DNA from: Deltaproteobacteria bacterium
GTDB taxonomy: Bacteria; UBA10199; JACPAL01; JAHFST01
Length of the DNA stretch: 41,413 nucleotides
Direction: 5' to 3'
NCBI GenBank assembly: GCA_023265625.1
Contig: JAHFST010000016.1
Span: forward strand, 1-41,413
Below, piece by piece: positions 24,636 through 34,900 of the stretch. A model generated the notes under the pieces. It was not told where the DNA came from, did no database searches, and was given only the letters and a program-made list of their open reading frames with translations. The translations under genes were made by a program, and so were the position numbers. The stretch's first letter is position 1. The number at the start of each line of letters is the position of its first letter.

Positions 24636-25892
24636 TCAGACTGGAATCCGCCGGGCCCGTTCCAGCACCAGGTCGATCATCGCCTGGTCTTGGTAAATCC
24701 CGAACCCGAATCGCATGGCATGGGATCGGCTGTCCACCATGACTTTTTGCCGAAGCAGCGCGGCTTCCTTCTCGGGTGCATCATCCAGGCGGTATGTCAG
24801 GAAGTGACCGGCCCGCGAGAGGTCCCGCGGCGTAATCAAGTCGGTCAGCCATGAGATCGGGTCCCTCGCCAATTGTCCCAGAAAATACTCCTGTAACTCC
24901 CGGACGTACTCATCCATCCGGGCGACGGTCATTCCCTTTTCCTCCAGGAGCCTCATGACCGCGTTGAAGCGGTAGAGCCCCGTGGGATCGAACGTGGCCC
25001 CCCAAAATTTATTGGCCGAGTCACCCAAATTCATCGGCTGGCCGAAGGGAAGGCCCGATTGCAAACATTGGAACAATCCGAACCAGCCCACATCGAAGGG
25101 GTCCCAAGGGCAATGGGTCGGGGCGTACAGGAAGCACGCCCCCTCCCCGGCCATCGCATACTTGTACCCGCCGGCCAGGTAAAAGACGCGGTCCTGGATG
25201 CTCTTGAGGGAGGTTGGTTTGGCCATGAAGCCATGGTAGCCGTCGATCACGACCATCGTGGAGGGGTCGTCAAACGCATCGACCAGTCCCTTGAGGTCGG
25301 AAATCAGGAAGCCGCAGTTGAAGAAGACCTGGCTCAGGTAGACCATATCCCACCGGCAGTGGCCCGCCTCCGCCTTGAAGCGCGCTTCAAAGGTGTCAAA
25401 CGGTTCGACCGGGACGCGCACCACTTCCACATAGGGGAGTTCGCTCCAACGGCTGAACTGCCACATGGCACTGTGATACTCGGAATCGGTCGTCAAAATC
25501 CGTATCGGATCACCCACCCCTATTTTCCGGAAAAAACAGGAAAAAAGCCGCACGACCATTTCGTGGGTGTTCGGGCTGAAAACCACCCGCTCCGGATGGT
25601 CCAGTTCGAGATGCCTCGCAATATGGCCTTGCGCCTCGGGAATCACCTTCCCAAAAATATGGCCCCACTTGAGATCCAGCCTCATAGCGGCGTCATCCCA
25701 AGCCTGCAACACGGCATCCCGGGTCACATCGGGCCAGGGGTGGTGGCTGTGGGTTGCCGCGTGTGAAAATGGGATAGGCTCCGGCTCCGACGCCACCCCG
25801 GCCGCAAGATGGATCGTCTCGGACTCCAACCCGGCCAGGAACCGGCTGAAGATATTAGCCACCCCAAAAGGATTGACGGAAATGCCCCCCAT
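24636..25892 (-). CDS. Kynureninase/class V aminotransferase-like PLP enzyme
   Basis: A 418-aa fold-type I PLP protein. The Schiff-base Lys is probably K244 in LAGGYKYAMAGEGACFLY and the pyridine-N-binding Asp is in MVVIDGYHGF, the D-x-x-H-x-hydrophobic pattern of kynureninases and cysteine desulfurase-like enzymes. Upstream blocks are VVFSPNTHEMVVRLFSCFF (cofactor phosphate region) and LTTDSEYHSAMWQFSRW. The order and spacing fit kynureninase-like enzymes, but no tryptophan-degradation gene is nearby, so the substrate is unknown. The ATG is preceded by a perfect AAGGAGG. It is the only gene on the strand between the hipA relic and the ATPase gene. Confidence 0.75.
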   Translation of the reverse strand: MGGISVNPFGVANIFSRFLAGLESETIHLAAGVASEPEPIPFSHAATHSHHPWPDVTRDAVLQAWDDAAMRLDLKWGHIFGKVIPEAQGHIARHLELDHPERVVFSPNTHEMVVRLFSCFFRKIGVGDPIRILTTDSEYHSAMWQFSRWSELPYVEVVRVPVEPFDTFEARFKAEAGHCRWDMVYLSQVFFNCGFLISDLKGLVDAFDDPSTMVVIDGYHGFMAKPTSLKSIQDRVFYLAGGYKYAMAGEGACFLYAPTHCPWDPFDVGWFGLFQCLQSGLPFGQPMNLGDSANKFWGATFDPTGLYRFNAVMRLLEEKGMTVARMDEYVRELQEYFLGQLARDPISWLTDLITPRDLSRAGHFLTYRLDDAPEKEAALLRQKVMVDSRSHAMRFGFGIYQDQAMIDLVLERARRIPV

Positions 25893-25941
25893 ACTACCTC
25901 CTTGTTGCAGCTCATCGTCCCCTTTTCAAGCAAGTTGCGGA

Positions 25942-26200
25942 TTATTCGACAACTCGAAACGCGTGCCTCATTCTTACAATCTCTTTTGCGGGAAATAATT
26001 TTCCCGCTAGCTTTTTCCACTGAAGCACCGCTGCCTTTATCTCGGAAATAATTTTATCGGCTGCCAATTTTTTGAGGCGAAAGTATTCGGCAACTTCAAG
26101 GGCCAGTAGCAAATCTTGGGAGTTATCGTCTTTTGAAATTTGGTTAGGATGCTGCGGTCAAATATAAGGACTAAGGTTGATATCTATATGGGACCGTTTT
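25942..26200 (-). pseudogene. hipA: hipA toxin remnant (C-terminal end only)
   Basis: On the minus strand from an in-frame TGA at 26158-26160 to TAA at 25942-25944 there are 71 sense codons reading ...ISKDDNSQDLLLALEVAEYF, RLKK, then EIKAAVLQWKKLAGKL and RMRHAFRVVE. This is the conserved C-terminal end of HipA-type Ser/Thr kinase toxins (S-x-x-D-D-N-S, ALEVAEYFRLK, final R-M-x-x-A-F). There is no start codon or kinase core: all but the tail has been deleted and the junction with hipB carries a stop. It lies exactly where hipA should be, downstream of hipB. Not translated as a functional protein, in my reading. Confidence 0.75.
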
Positions 26201-26503
26201 TTATGCTCCCCATGATTTCATCAATGCGGCATCCTGAAGTTTTCGACCCAATTCATCGTCTTTGGCAATCCGTGACAGATCCCCCTCCAGTCCAAGGCTA
26301 AACAGCACATTCGCATAGGCGCCGAGGCTAACGGTAGGAGCGCCTTGTTCAATAGCCCGCAGGGTCATCCGAGTCATGCCAGCCCGCTCTGCCAACATGA
26401 TCGTCGAGAGGTGACGACGCAGCCGGGCAAGGCGAATGTTGTCACCCAGGGTCCTCAGGAGAGAGGCCAGCTTGGGAGTTTGTGGCGTTGTTTTCTTTCC
26501 CAT
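26201..26503 (-). CDS. hipB: HipB-like Xre-family antitoxin/regulator (orphan)
   Basis: A 100-aa helix-turn-helix protein: LGDNIRLARLRRHLSTIMLAERAGMTRMTLRAIEQG is the Xre HTH, and SLGAYANVLFSLGLEGDL and DELGRKLQDA form the short C-terminal tail typical of HipB antitoxins. The start at 26503 lacks a Shine-Dalgarno; a TACTAT 7 nt upstream could be a -10 giving a leaderless message. An imperfect dyad overlaps the start. The cognate toxin downstream is reduced to a C-terminal relic, so it is now an orphan antitoxin. The frame is open 38 codons further upstream, but that part crosses a dispersed palindrome and the aconitase 3' end. Confidence 0.85.
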   Translation of the reverse strand: MGKKTTPQTPKLASLLRTLGDNIRLARLRRHLSTIMLAERAGMTRMTLRAIEQGAPTVSLGAYANVLFSLGLEGDLSRIAKDDELGRKLQDAALMKSWGA

Positions 26504-26520
26504 GTATAATATAGTAGACA
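26503..26520 (-). promoter_or_regulatory. Candidate hipB operator overlapping its start
   Basis: TGTATAATATAGTAGACA is an 18-bp imperfect dyad (14 of 18 positions symmetric) that overlaps the start codon and any -10 of hipB. It is a plausible autoregulatory site for HipB, on position and symmetry only. Confidence 0.35.
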
Positions 26521-26535
26521 ATTTTGCGGGCGTCC

Positions 26536-26563
26536 GTAGGGGTTCAAAATTTTGAACCCCTAC
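26536..26563. repeat. Dispersed 'gtagggg' palindrome, copy 5
   Basis: A perfect 28-bp inverted repeat, identical in centre (TTCAAAATTTTGAA) and very similar overall to copy 4; only the arm base next to GTAGGGG differs (T for C, with its compensating partner). It lies 2 bp after the aconitase stop and could serve as its terminator hairpin, though no U-tract follows. Confidence 0.9.
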
Positions 26564-26565
26564 CA

Positions 26566-28842
26566 TCACCCGGCGTTGGTCTTGAGGACATTCAAGGCAG
26601 AACCTGCGCGGAACCACTTGATTTGATCGGCGTTCAAGGTGTGATTGAGGGAGATACGATCCTCGCTCTTGTCGGCATGGTGGAAGATAGCCATCACCGG
26701 CCTCTGTGGAGCGAGATCTCCAAGACCCTCCAGGGTGACCTGATCGGTCTCCTGGACTTTTTCATATTCTTTTGAGTCCTTAAAAGTGAGCGGGAGAATC
26801 CCCTGCTTTTTCAAATTGGTCTCGTGAATTCTCGCAAAACTGCGCGCGATGATGGCGGCAGCACCTAAGAAACGCGGGGACATCGCGGCGTGCTCGCGGC
26901 TGCTGCCCTCGCCGTAGTTTTCATCGCCCACCACCACCCAGTGCTTCCCTTGGGCCAGATACTTTCGGGCCACCGCCGGGACGGGTTGATTTTTCTCGCC
27001 GGTCATCTGGTTGATCGTCGTACCACGGCCTCCATCAAATCCATTAATCGCCCCCGTAAACATATTGTCGCTGATCTTGTCCAAATGCCCTCTATACTTG
27101 AGCCAGGGACCGGCCGGCGAGATGTGATCGGTCGTGGTCTTGCCCTTGGTCTTGAGGAGCAACGGCATGCGTTGATAATCTTTTTCCGGCAAGGGCACAA
27201 AGGGTTGGAGGATCTGTAAACGATCACTGTCCGGTTTTACATTGACCACCACTTGGTCGGAATTTTTCTCCGGGGGGATAAAACCATCCATCGCCTCGGC
27301 AAAACCGTTGGCCGGCAGTTCGGGGGCCTTTTTCGGGGCCTCTAACTTCCATTTGTTGCCTTCCGGCAACCGAAGCCAGTCGGTGAGCGGATTGAAGGCC
27401 AAGGTGCCGGCCAGACCGTAGGCCACGACGACCTCCGGACTGGCGATAAACGCCAAGGTCTCCGGATTGGAATCGTTCCGGCCGGGAAAATTCCGGTTGA
27501 ACGAGGTGATGATAACGTCCTTCTCGCCCTTCTTGATGTCATCACGCTTCCATTGCCCAATGCAGGGCCCACAGGCATTCGCCAAGACTTGCGCCCCAAT
27601 CCCCTCCAACGTGGCCATCTGCCCGTCCCGCTTGATGGTCTCATAAATCTGATCACTGCCCGGACTCACCATCAAGCTCGCCACGGATTTGATCCCCTGA
27701 TCCACGGCCTGTTGGGCCACATCGGCGGCCCGGCAGATATCTTCGTAGGAGGAATTGGTGCAACTGCCAATCAGGGCCACAGAAACTTTTTCCGGGTACC
27801 CCTTTTCCTTGGCCTCTTTGGCCAATTGCGAGACCGGCCGGGCCAAGTCTGGGGTATGCGGTCCAACAACATAAGGTTCCAAGGTAGAAAGATCGAGTTC
27901 AATGATGCGATCAAAATATTTTTCCGGGTTGGCCTCCACCTCGGGATCTGAGCGCAGCATACTGCGATATCGATTTGAGACATCCGCCGAGGCCCCCCGT
28001 TTGGTGGCCTTCAGATAGGTTTCCATCTTCTGATCGTAGGGAAACACCGAGCAGGTCGCGCCTAGCTCCGCCCCCATGTTGGCAATCGTGGCCTTGCCGG
28101 TACAACTGATGGTGTCGGCACCCGGGCCAAAATATTCCACGATACAATTGGTGCCGCCCTTCACCGTCAACACCCCGCAGACGTAGAGGATAATATCTTT
28201 CGGCGCCGTCCAACCCGTCATCTCACCGGTCAGTTTCACGCCGATCACCTTGGGCTGCAAGACCTCCCACGGCATCCCGGCCATCACGTCGACCGCATCA
28301 GCCCCGCCAACCCCAACGGCGCACATCCCGAGTCCGCCGGCATTGGGAGTATGAGAATCGGTCCCGATCATCAACCCACCCGGGAAGGCATAGTGTTCCA
28401 AGACCACCTGGTGAATAATCCCCGCCCCCGGCTTCCAAAATCCCAGACCGTATTTTGCGCTGGCACTTTTCAGAAAATCATAGACCTCGCGATTGGTATC
28501 CAAGGCCGTCTTGGTGTCGCGTTCCGCACCTACATGGGCCTGAATCAGGTGGTCGCAGTGCACCGTGGAAGGAACAGCCACTTCCTTGAGTCCCGCTTGC
28601 ATAAATTGCAAGATCGCCATCTGGGCCGTGGCATCCTGCATCGCCACCCGGTCGGGCCGCAGTTGCAGATAAGCCTTTCCCGCCGCCAACTCCTGACCCT
28701 TTGGGTCGTCTAAGTGGCCAAAGACAATCTTCTCCGCCAAGGTGAGCGGACGCTTCAAGCGCTCGCGCACCACTTGCAGGTTCTGCTCCATTTTTTGATA
28801 AATCTTGGTGAGTTGCTCCGGGGTTGTTTCAATAATTGGCAT
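26566..28842 (-). CDS. acnA: Aconitate hydratase, mitochondrial-type
   Basis: A 758-aa [4Fe-4S] enzyme that isomerises citrate and isocitrate in the TCA cycle. Cluster cysteines are in LIGSCTNSSYEDI and NACGPCIGQWKR. Other blocks are GTDSHTPNAGGLGM, GVGGADAVDVMAGMPWE, SFNRNFPGRNDSNP, and the swivel-domain GDENYGEGSSREHAAMSPR with the catalytic Ser/Arg. The order (substrate domains then swivel domain) and the length near human ACO2 (780 aa) show it is the mitochondrial-type aconitase rather than the ~890-aa bacterial AcnA or AcnB. Together with fumC in this window it points to an oxidative TCA cycle. The ATG start has no strong Shine-Dalgarno in the bases I see; the next ATG is 16 codons in. 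Confidence 0.95.
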   Translation of the reverse strand: MPIIETTPEQLTKIYQKMEQNLQVVRERLKRPLTLAEKIVFGHLDDPKGQELAAGKAYLQLRPDRVAMQDATAQMAILQFMQAGLKEVAVPSTVHCDHLIQAHVGAERDTKTALDTNREVYDFLKSASAKYGLGFWKPGAGIIHQVVLEHYAFPGGLMIGTDSHTPNAGGLGMCAVGVGGADAVDVMAGMPWEVLQPKVIGVKLTGEMTGWTAPKDIILYVCGVLTVKGGTNCIVEYFGPGADTISCTGKATIANMGAELGATCSVFPYDQKMETYLKATKRGASADVSNRYRSMLRSDPEVEANPEKYFDRIIELDLSTLEPYVVGPHTPDLARPVSQLAKEAKEKGYPEKVSVALIGSCTNSSYEDICRAADVAQQAVDQGIKSVASLMVSPGSDQIYETIKRDGQMATLEGIGAQVLANACGPCIGQWKRDDIKKGEKDVIITSFNRNFPGRNDSNPETLAFIASPEVVVAYGLAGTLAFNPLTDWLRLPEGNKWKLEAPKKAPELPANGFAEAMDGFIPPEKNSDQVVVNVKPDSDRLQILQPFVPLPEKDYQRMPLLLKTKGKTTTDHISPAGPWLKYRGHLDKISDNMFTGAINGFDGGRGTTINQMTGEKNQPVPAVARKYLAQGKHWVVVGDENYGEGSSREHAAMSPRFLGAAAIIARSFARIHETNLKKQGILPLTFKDSKEYEKVQETDQVTLEGLGDLAPQRPVMAIFHHADKSEDRISLNHTLNADQIKWFRAGSALNVLKTNAG

Positions 28843-28922
28843 AAAGGGAAAAGACAGAATACTGCCTCAGGACAGAGAAGGAAAGAGTTTTTTACCAGAG
28901 ATGAGGTTGATAAAAATGGTAC

Positions 28923-31900
28923 TTACCGAATCAGGCTGCACCCGGATGATTTGCTCTCCTCCGGGGCGGCCGTTTTTTCTACCGCGGTTTCGACCGGCTG
29001 GCCCGGATCGACGGGTGGCAGTTCGCTGATCGACTGGCAAACGCTGGTGGCCGTGCCGGTGTTGGCGGTGCAGGTGAAGCCTGTCTCCACGGCGCAAGCG
29101 GCGGAACAACCGTCCCCGCTGGCGGTGTTGCCGTCGTCACAGTCCCCCGGGGTCCCGGCGGCGCACTGTCCGGACTGACAGGCCTCGACCCCGTTGCATG
29201 GATTGGTGTCGGCGCAGGAAGTCCCGTCCGCCACGGCGGAGTGCTCACAACCACCGGCACCGCAGGTATCGGTGGTACAGGTGTTGTTGTCATCACAAGC
29301 GGCATCATTTGGTGTGTGCACCACGGTGTCGGAACTCTCATTGCAGGTATCGGTGGTGCAGGCCTGCTTGTCATCCAGGGCCGGCGCCGCCCCCGCCTGG
29401 CAACCGGTCGAACCGTTGCAGCTTTCGACCCCGTTGCAAAACAGGCCATCATCGCATGGGGCGCTGTCCGCCGTATGGACAACCCGGTCGTTCTGCTCGT
29501 CACAGGAATCGGCGGTACACCCCACCCCGTCGTCCAAGGCCGGGGCGCTCCCCGCCTGGCAACCGAGTGTCGCATGGCAGATCTCCGAGCCGTTGCAAAA
29601 TTTCCCGTCATCACAACCCTGATGGACGGGGGTGTGCGTCACCCGGTCGCCCGCCTCGTCACACAGATCGGTGGTGCAGGCCACCCCGTCGCCCGTCGCT
29701 GGGGCAAGACCCGCCTGACAACCCTTCTTCGCATCACAGCTCTCCGCCCCGTTGCAAAAAGCCGCATCGTCGCAGGCACCGTCATCTGTGGTGTGAGTGA
29801 TTTTATCAGCCGCTTCATCGCAGGCATCTTTGGTGCAGGTGACTCCGTCATCGACGTCCTTCGGGTTGCCACTTCCACAGGTACCATTCGTACAGATTTC
29901 CCCGATCGTACAAAAGGCCCCGTCGTCGCAGCTCGTCCCATCCGATACCTTGGGGTAGGGTTGCCCCCCCTGACAGATATTTTGGGTGCAGGCATTACCG
30001 TCGTCCGAAATCTTGGTCCCATCGGCCAGGGGGGTATGCCCACAACCGCCGGTGGCGCTGCAGGTATCGGTCGTGCACACGTTGTTGTCGTCACAAACCG
30101 CATGGTCCGGGGTGTGGGTCACCTGGTCGCCCGCCTCGTCGCAGGCGTCGGCGGTGCACCCGATCCCGTCGTCCAAGACCAGCGTGGTTCCTGACTGGCA
30201 ACCAAGCGTCGCGTGGCACAGCTCTGCACCGTTGCAGAATTTCCCGTCGTCACACGAACTCGAAACGGGGGTATGAACCACCTGGTCGGCCACCTCGTCA
30301 CAACTGTCGGTGGTGCAGGCCACTTTGTCATCCAAAACCGGCGATGATCCCGGTTGGCATCCGGTGGCAGCGTCACAGCCCTCCACACCGTTACAGAACA
30401 GGGTGTCACTGCAACTGACCTGGCTCCCGCCGCAGATCCCGTTGGCACAACTGTCCCCGGTGGTGCAGGCGCTGCCGTCGTTGCAAGAGGCGGTGTTGTT
30501 GGTGTGGACGGCCCCTGTTTTCGCATCACAAGAATCATCGGTGCAGGCGTTGCCGTCGTCAACGTTCAAGGCCACGCTGCCGACGCACTGACCCGCGGCA
30601 CAGGCATCGGTCGTGGTACAGACGCTGCCGTCGTCACAGGCAGAGGCGTCCGCCTTGACGGGATTGGAGCACTGGCCCGTGGCCGGGTCACAGCTCCCGG
30701 CGTTGTGGCATTGATCCGAGGCGCTGCAGGTGACGGGGGAGGCCCCGACACAGATCCCGGCCTGGCAGCTATCCGATTGGGTGCAGGCATCGGCGTCGGT
30801 GCAGGAGGTCCCATCCAGCCCCTGGGCCACCTGCTTTCCATCCTGACAGGAGAGACCGGTGCAGACATTGCCGTCTCCGTCGTCCACCGCCCCGGACTTG
30901 GGCTGGGCGTTGCACTGGGTCGCTTCGGTGCCGTTACAGACATAGGTTCCGGTCCCGATACAAAGGCCCTCCCCGGCCGAACAGGGATCGCCCAGCTTGG
31001 GGTCGAGCGCCCCGCAACCACCGCACTCGTTGAGAATCCCTTGGCCAATCGGGTCGTTCTGACATTGCCCGCTCCCGGTATTGCAGGAATCGGTGGTGCA
31101 GACGTTGCCGTCATTGCAATTTTTGGTCGCTCCGGCGGTACACAGGCCGGCAGTACAGGCATCACCCACGGTGCAGGCGTTGCCGTCCGTACACGATGAA
31201 CTATCCGTCTTCGCGGGATTGGAGCACTGGCCCGTGGCCGTGTCACAGCTCCCCGCCTCGTGGCACTGGTCGGTGGCGATGCAGATCACCCCGAGACACT
31301 TGTCCACACAGTCCATCACCCCGTTGCCGTTGCTGTCGACGTCCGGCGTCCCACAGCCACAGACCCCGGGGGCATCCTTGGCCGGGTCACTGGCACAATT
31401 GTCCTGGCAATCTTTTTTCCCGTCGCCGTCGGTATCCTGCTCCGGCGTGCCGCAACCGCAGACTCCGGGAGACGTCTTGAGCGGGTCGTCATCACACTCC
31501 TCCGCGCAGTCGCCGGTCCCATCCTTATCGGTATCCTTTGTGGACCCCTGACATTGCCCCCCCTGGCACGCATCGCTCACCGTGCAGGCATCCGTATCAT
31601 CACACCCGGTCCCGTTCGCGACCGACTGCGACTCGCAGAGGCCGGTGGTCTCATTACAAGTTCCCGTCTTGCACACGGCGTCTTGCCCGGAGCAATCTTT
31701 GGACGCACCGTTGCAAAGGCCGTCGGTACAGATGTCATTTGCCGTGCAAAGGTTGCTGTCATCGCACCCGGTCCCATTGACAACCGGCTGCTTTTCGCAC
31801 TGGCCCGAGGTCGTATTGCAGACACCGGAGTTGCAGGCGTTGTCCAGGCCGGAGCAGTCCTGCACCGCTCCACCGCAAACACCTGCATTGCAAACATCCC

Positions 31901-34900
31901 CGGTGGTACAGGCCTGGTTGTCATTGCAGCCCGTCCCATCCACCTGGGCGGGATTGGAGCAGGTTCCGGTGGCCGGGTCGCAGGTTCCGGCGGCGTGGCA
32001 TTGATCCGAGGCGCTGCAGATCACGGGAGAGGCCCCGACACAGCTGCCGGCCTGGCAGCTGTCCGACTGGGTACAGGCATTGTCATCATCACAGGCGACC
32101 GTGTTGTTGGTGTGCTGACATCCTCCACTGGCGTCACAGCTATCATCCGTGCAGGGGTTGCCGTCGTCGCACGACTTGGCAGTCCCGGAACAAACACCCC
32201 CGGAACAACTGTCATTGTCGGTGCAGGCGCTCCCATCGTCACAGGAGGCCGTGTTGTTGGTAAATTTTCCTTGCTGGGTCTGTTCATCGCAAGCATCGTC
32301 AGTACAGGGGTTGTTGTCATTAAAAGTCTGGGGAGAACCAGCGACACATTTATTTTGCTGACACAACTCCGAACCGTTGCAGAAAAGGCCATCATCACAA
32401 TCGGAATTTTGCAGACAGCATCCTAGAATGGGGGTTTCTGAGGAGCAAGACCCATCGGTCTGGCAGGTACCGGCCAGGTGACAGACGTCGGAAGGGACAC
32501 AGACCTTGTCGGCCCCCGGGACACAAGCACCGCCGCTGCACTGATCGCCCTCGGTACAGGCTTGGCCGTCACTGCAACCGGTCCCATCCGGCTTGGCCGG
32601 GTTCGAACAACTCCCCGTGGCCGGATCGCAACTCCCGGAGTTGTGGCATTGATCCGAGGCGGTACAGGTGATGGGATTGGCCCCCGCGCAACTCCCCGAC
32701 TGGCAGCTGTCCGTCTGGGTGCAGGCGTTGCTGTCGTTACAAGCGGTTCCATTCGCCAGGGCGGGATCGGAACACAGTCCGGTGGCCGGATCGCACACCC
32801 CCGCCCCATGACACTGGTCCGAGGCGGTGCAGGACACCGGATTGGTCCCAGTGCAGCTCCCCGATTGACAACTGTCGCTCTGCGTGCAGGCATCGTCATC
32901 CGAGCAAGAGGACCCATCCGCCACCGGGCTGCTCTGGCAACCGGCGGCCGTACTGCAACTGTCGGTCGTGCAAGCGTTGCCGTCCGAGCAGACCGCGTTG
33001 TTCGGGGTATGGGTCACCTGATCGGCGGCCTCGTCACAGGCATCGACGGTGCACCCAATCCCGTCGCCCGTGACCGGGGCAGAACCCGCCTGGCAACCGG
33101 TCGTGCCGTTACAACTCTCCGAACCGTTGCAGAACAGGTTGTCATCACACTGGCTGTCATCGGTCGCGTGGACAATCTTGTCGGCTCCCTCGTCACAGCT
33201 GTCATTCGTGCATCCGACCCCGTCGTCCAAGGCCGGTGCCGTCCCGGTCACGCAGGTCCCGGACTGGCAGGTCTCGGCCCCATTACAAAAGAGATCGTCG
33301 CTGCAGGAAGTCTGGTCGGCCACCGAGGCATGAGCGGTCAAGCCGGTTTTGGAATTACAAAGATCCGAGGTGCAGGGGTTGTTGTCATCCTCTGGTGCGA
33401 CCGGCGTATTCGTTACCTCGCCGGTCTCAAGGTCACAGGCATCCGTGGTACAGAGGTTGCCGTCGTCCGTGGAGACCGGGAGGTTCTGACAGCCGGTGGT
33501 CAGATCGCAGGTATCGGTCGTGCAGGCGTTGTTGTCCCCACAGACCGTAGGATCCGGGGTGTGGGTAATCTGGTCGGTGGCCTCGTCGCAGGTATCCTGG
33601 GTGCAGCCGATCTGATCCTGTTCGGGCGAAATCCCCGCCACGCACGTTCCCCCCTGGCAACTCTCCGAACCGTTGCAGAACAGGTCATCCGCACACGAGG
33701 CCCCGTCCGCCTTCGCCGGGTTGGAGCATTGCCCCGTGGCCGCATCGCAGAGACCCACGTCGTGACAACTGTCTGAGGCGGTGCAAACCACCGGATTGGT
33801 CCCGGCGCAGCTACCCGCTTGACAACTGTCGCTCTGCGTACAGGCATTGCCGTCGTTGCAGGACGCGCTGTTGTTGGCGGTCGTCTCTTGACCCTCGTCA
33901 CAGGCCTGATCGGTGCAGGGGTTGCCATCCAGATCTCCCAGCACCCCGGTCTTCGGGACCGCGTTGCACGTCACCGCGTCGATGCCATCGCACTCATAAG
34001 TCCCGCTACCCACACAGACCCCTTGACCCATCGTGCAACTACTCCCAGTCGGATGGTCCAGGGCCTTGCATCCCCCGCAGGCATTGACTTCGCCCGAGTC
34101 GATCGGGGTGTGGTCCACCTGATTGGTCGCTTCGTTACAACTGTCGCTCGTACAGATATTGTCATCCTCAAGCGTGGGAGACGTCCCCGCCTGGCAACCC
34201 TGGACCGCATCGCAGGACTCGGTCCCATTACAGAACTGTTCGTCGTCACAAACCTTGGGAGTCGCCCCTTGACAGGAGCCCGCAGCGCACCGATCCCCCT
34301 CAGTACAGACATTGCCGTCGTTACAAAGAGACCCATCCGCCTTGGCCGGATTGGAGCAGGCCCCCGTAGCTTGGTCACAGGTCCCCGCTTCGTGGCACTG
34401 ATCAAACGCGGTACAGGTCACCCCGAGACACTTGTCCACACAACCCACCACCTCTTCCTGGACCCAGCCCCCCTGCGGCTGACAGACCCATTTTTTACAG
34501 GTGCCAGGGTCCTCAGTAGGCACAGCAAGCGGGGTGTTCACCGGTGCGCCCGCAACGCAGGTGTCCGCTGTGCAGTCGTTGTCGTCATCCACCGACACCG
34601 GGGTGTGTTGGCACCCCTGGACCGCATCGCAACTGTCTGTCGTACAAAGATCATTGTCGTCACATGATTTGACCGGGTTGGAACAACTGCCATTCGCCTG
34701 GCAAACCCCGACCTCATGACAGGCATCCGAGGCGGTGCAGACCACCGGGTTGGAACCAACGCAGGAGCCCGATTGACAGCTATCCGTCTGGGTACAGGCA
34801 TTGCTGTCGTTGCAGGAGGCACCATCGTTGCCCGACTGATGCACCGCCAAACCGGTCGCGGGATCGCAACTATCCACCGTGCAGGGGTCGCCGTCATCCA

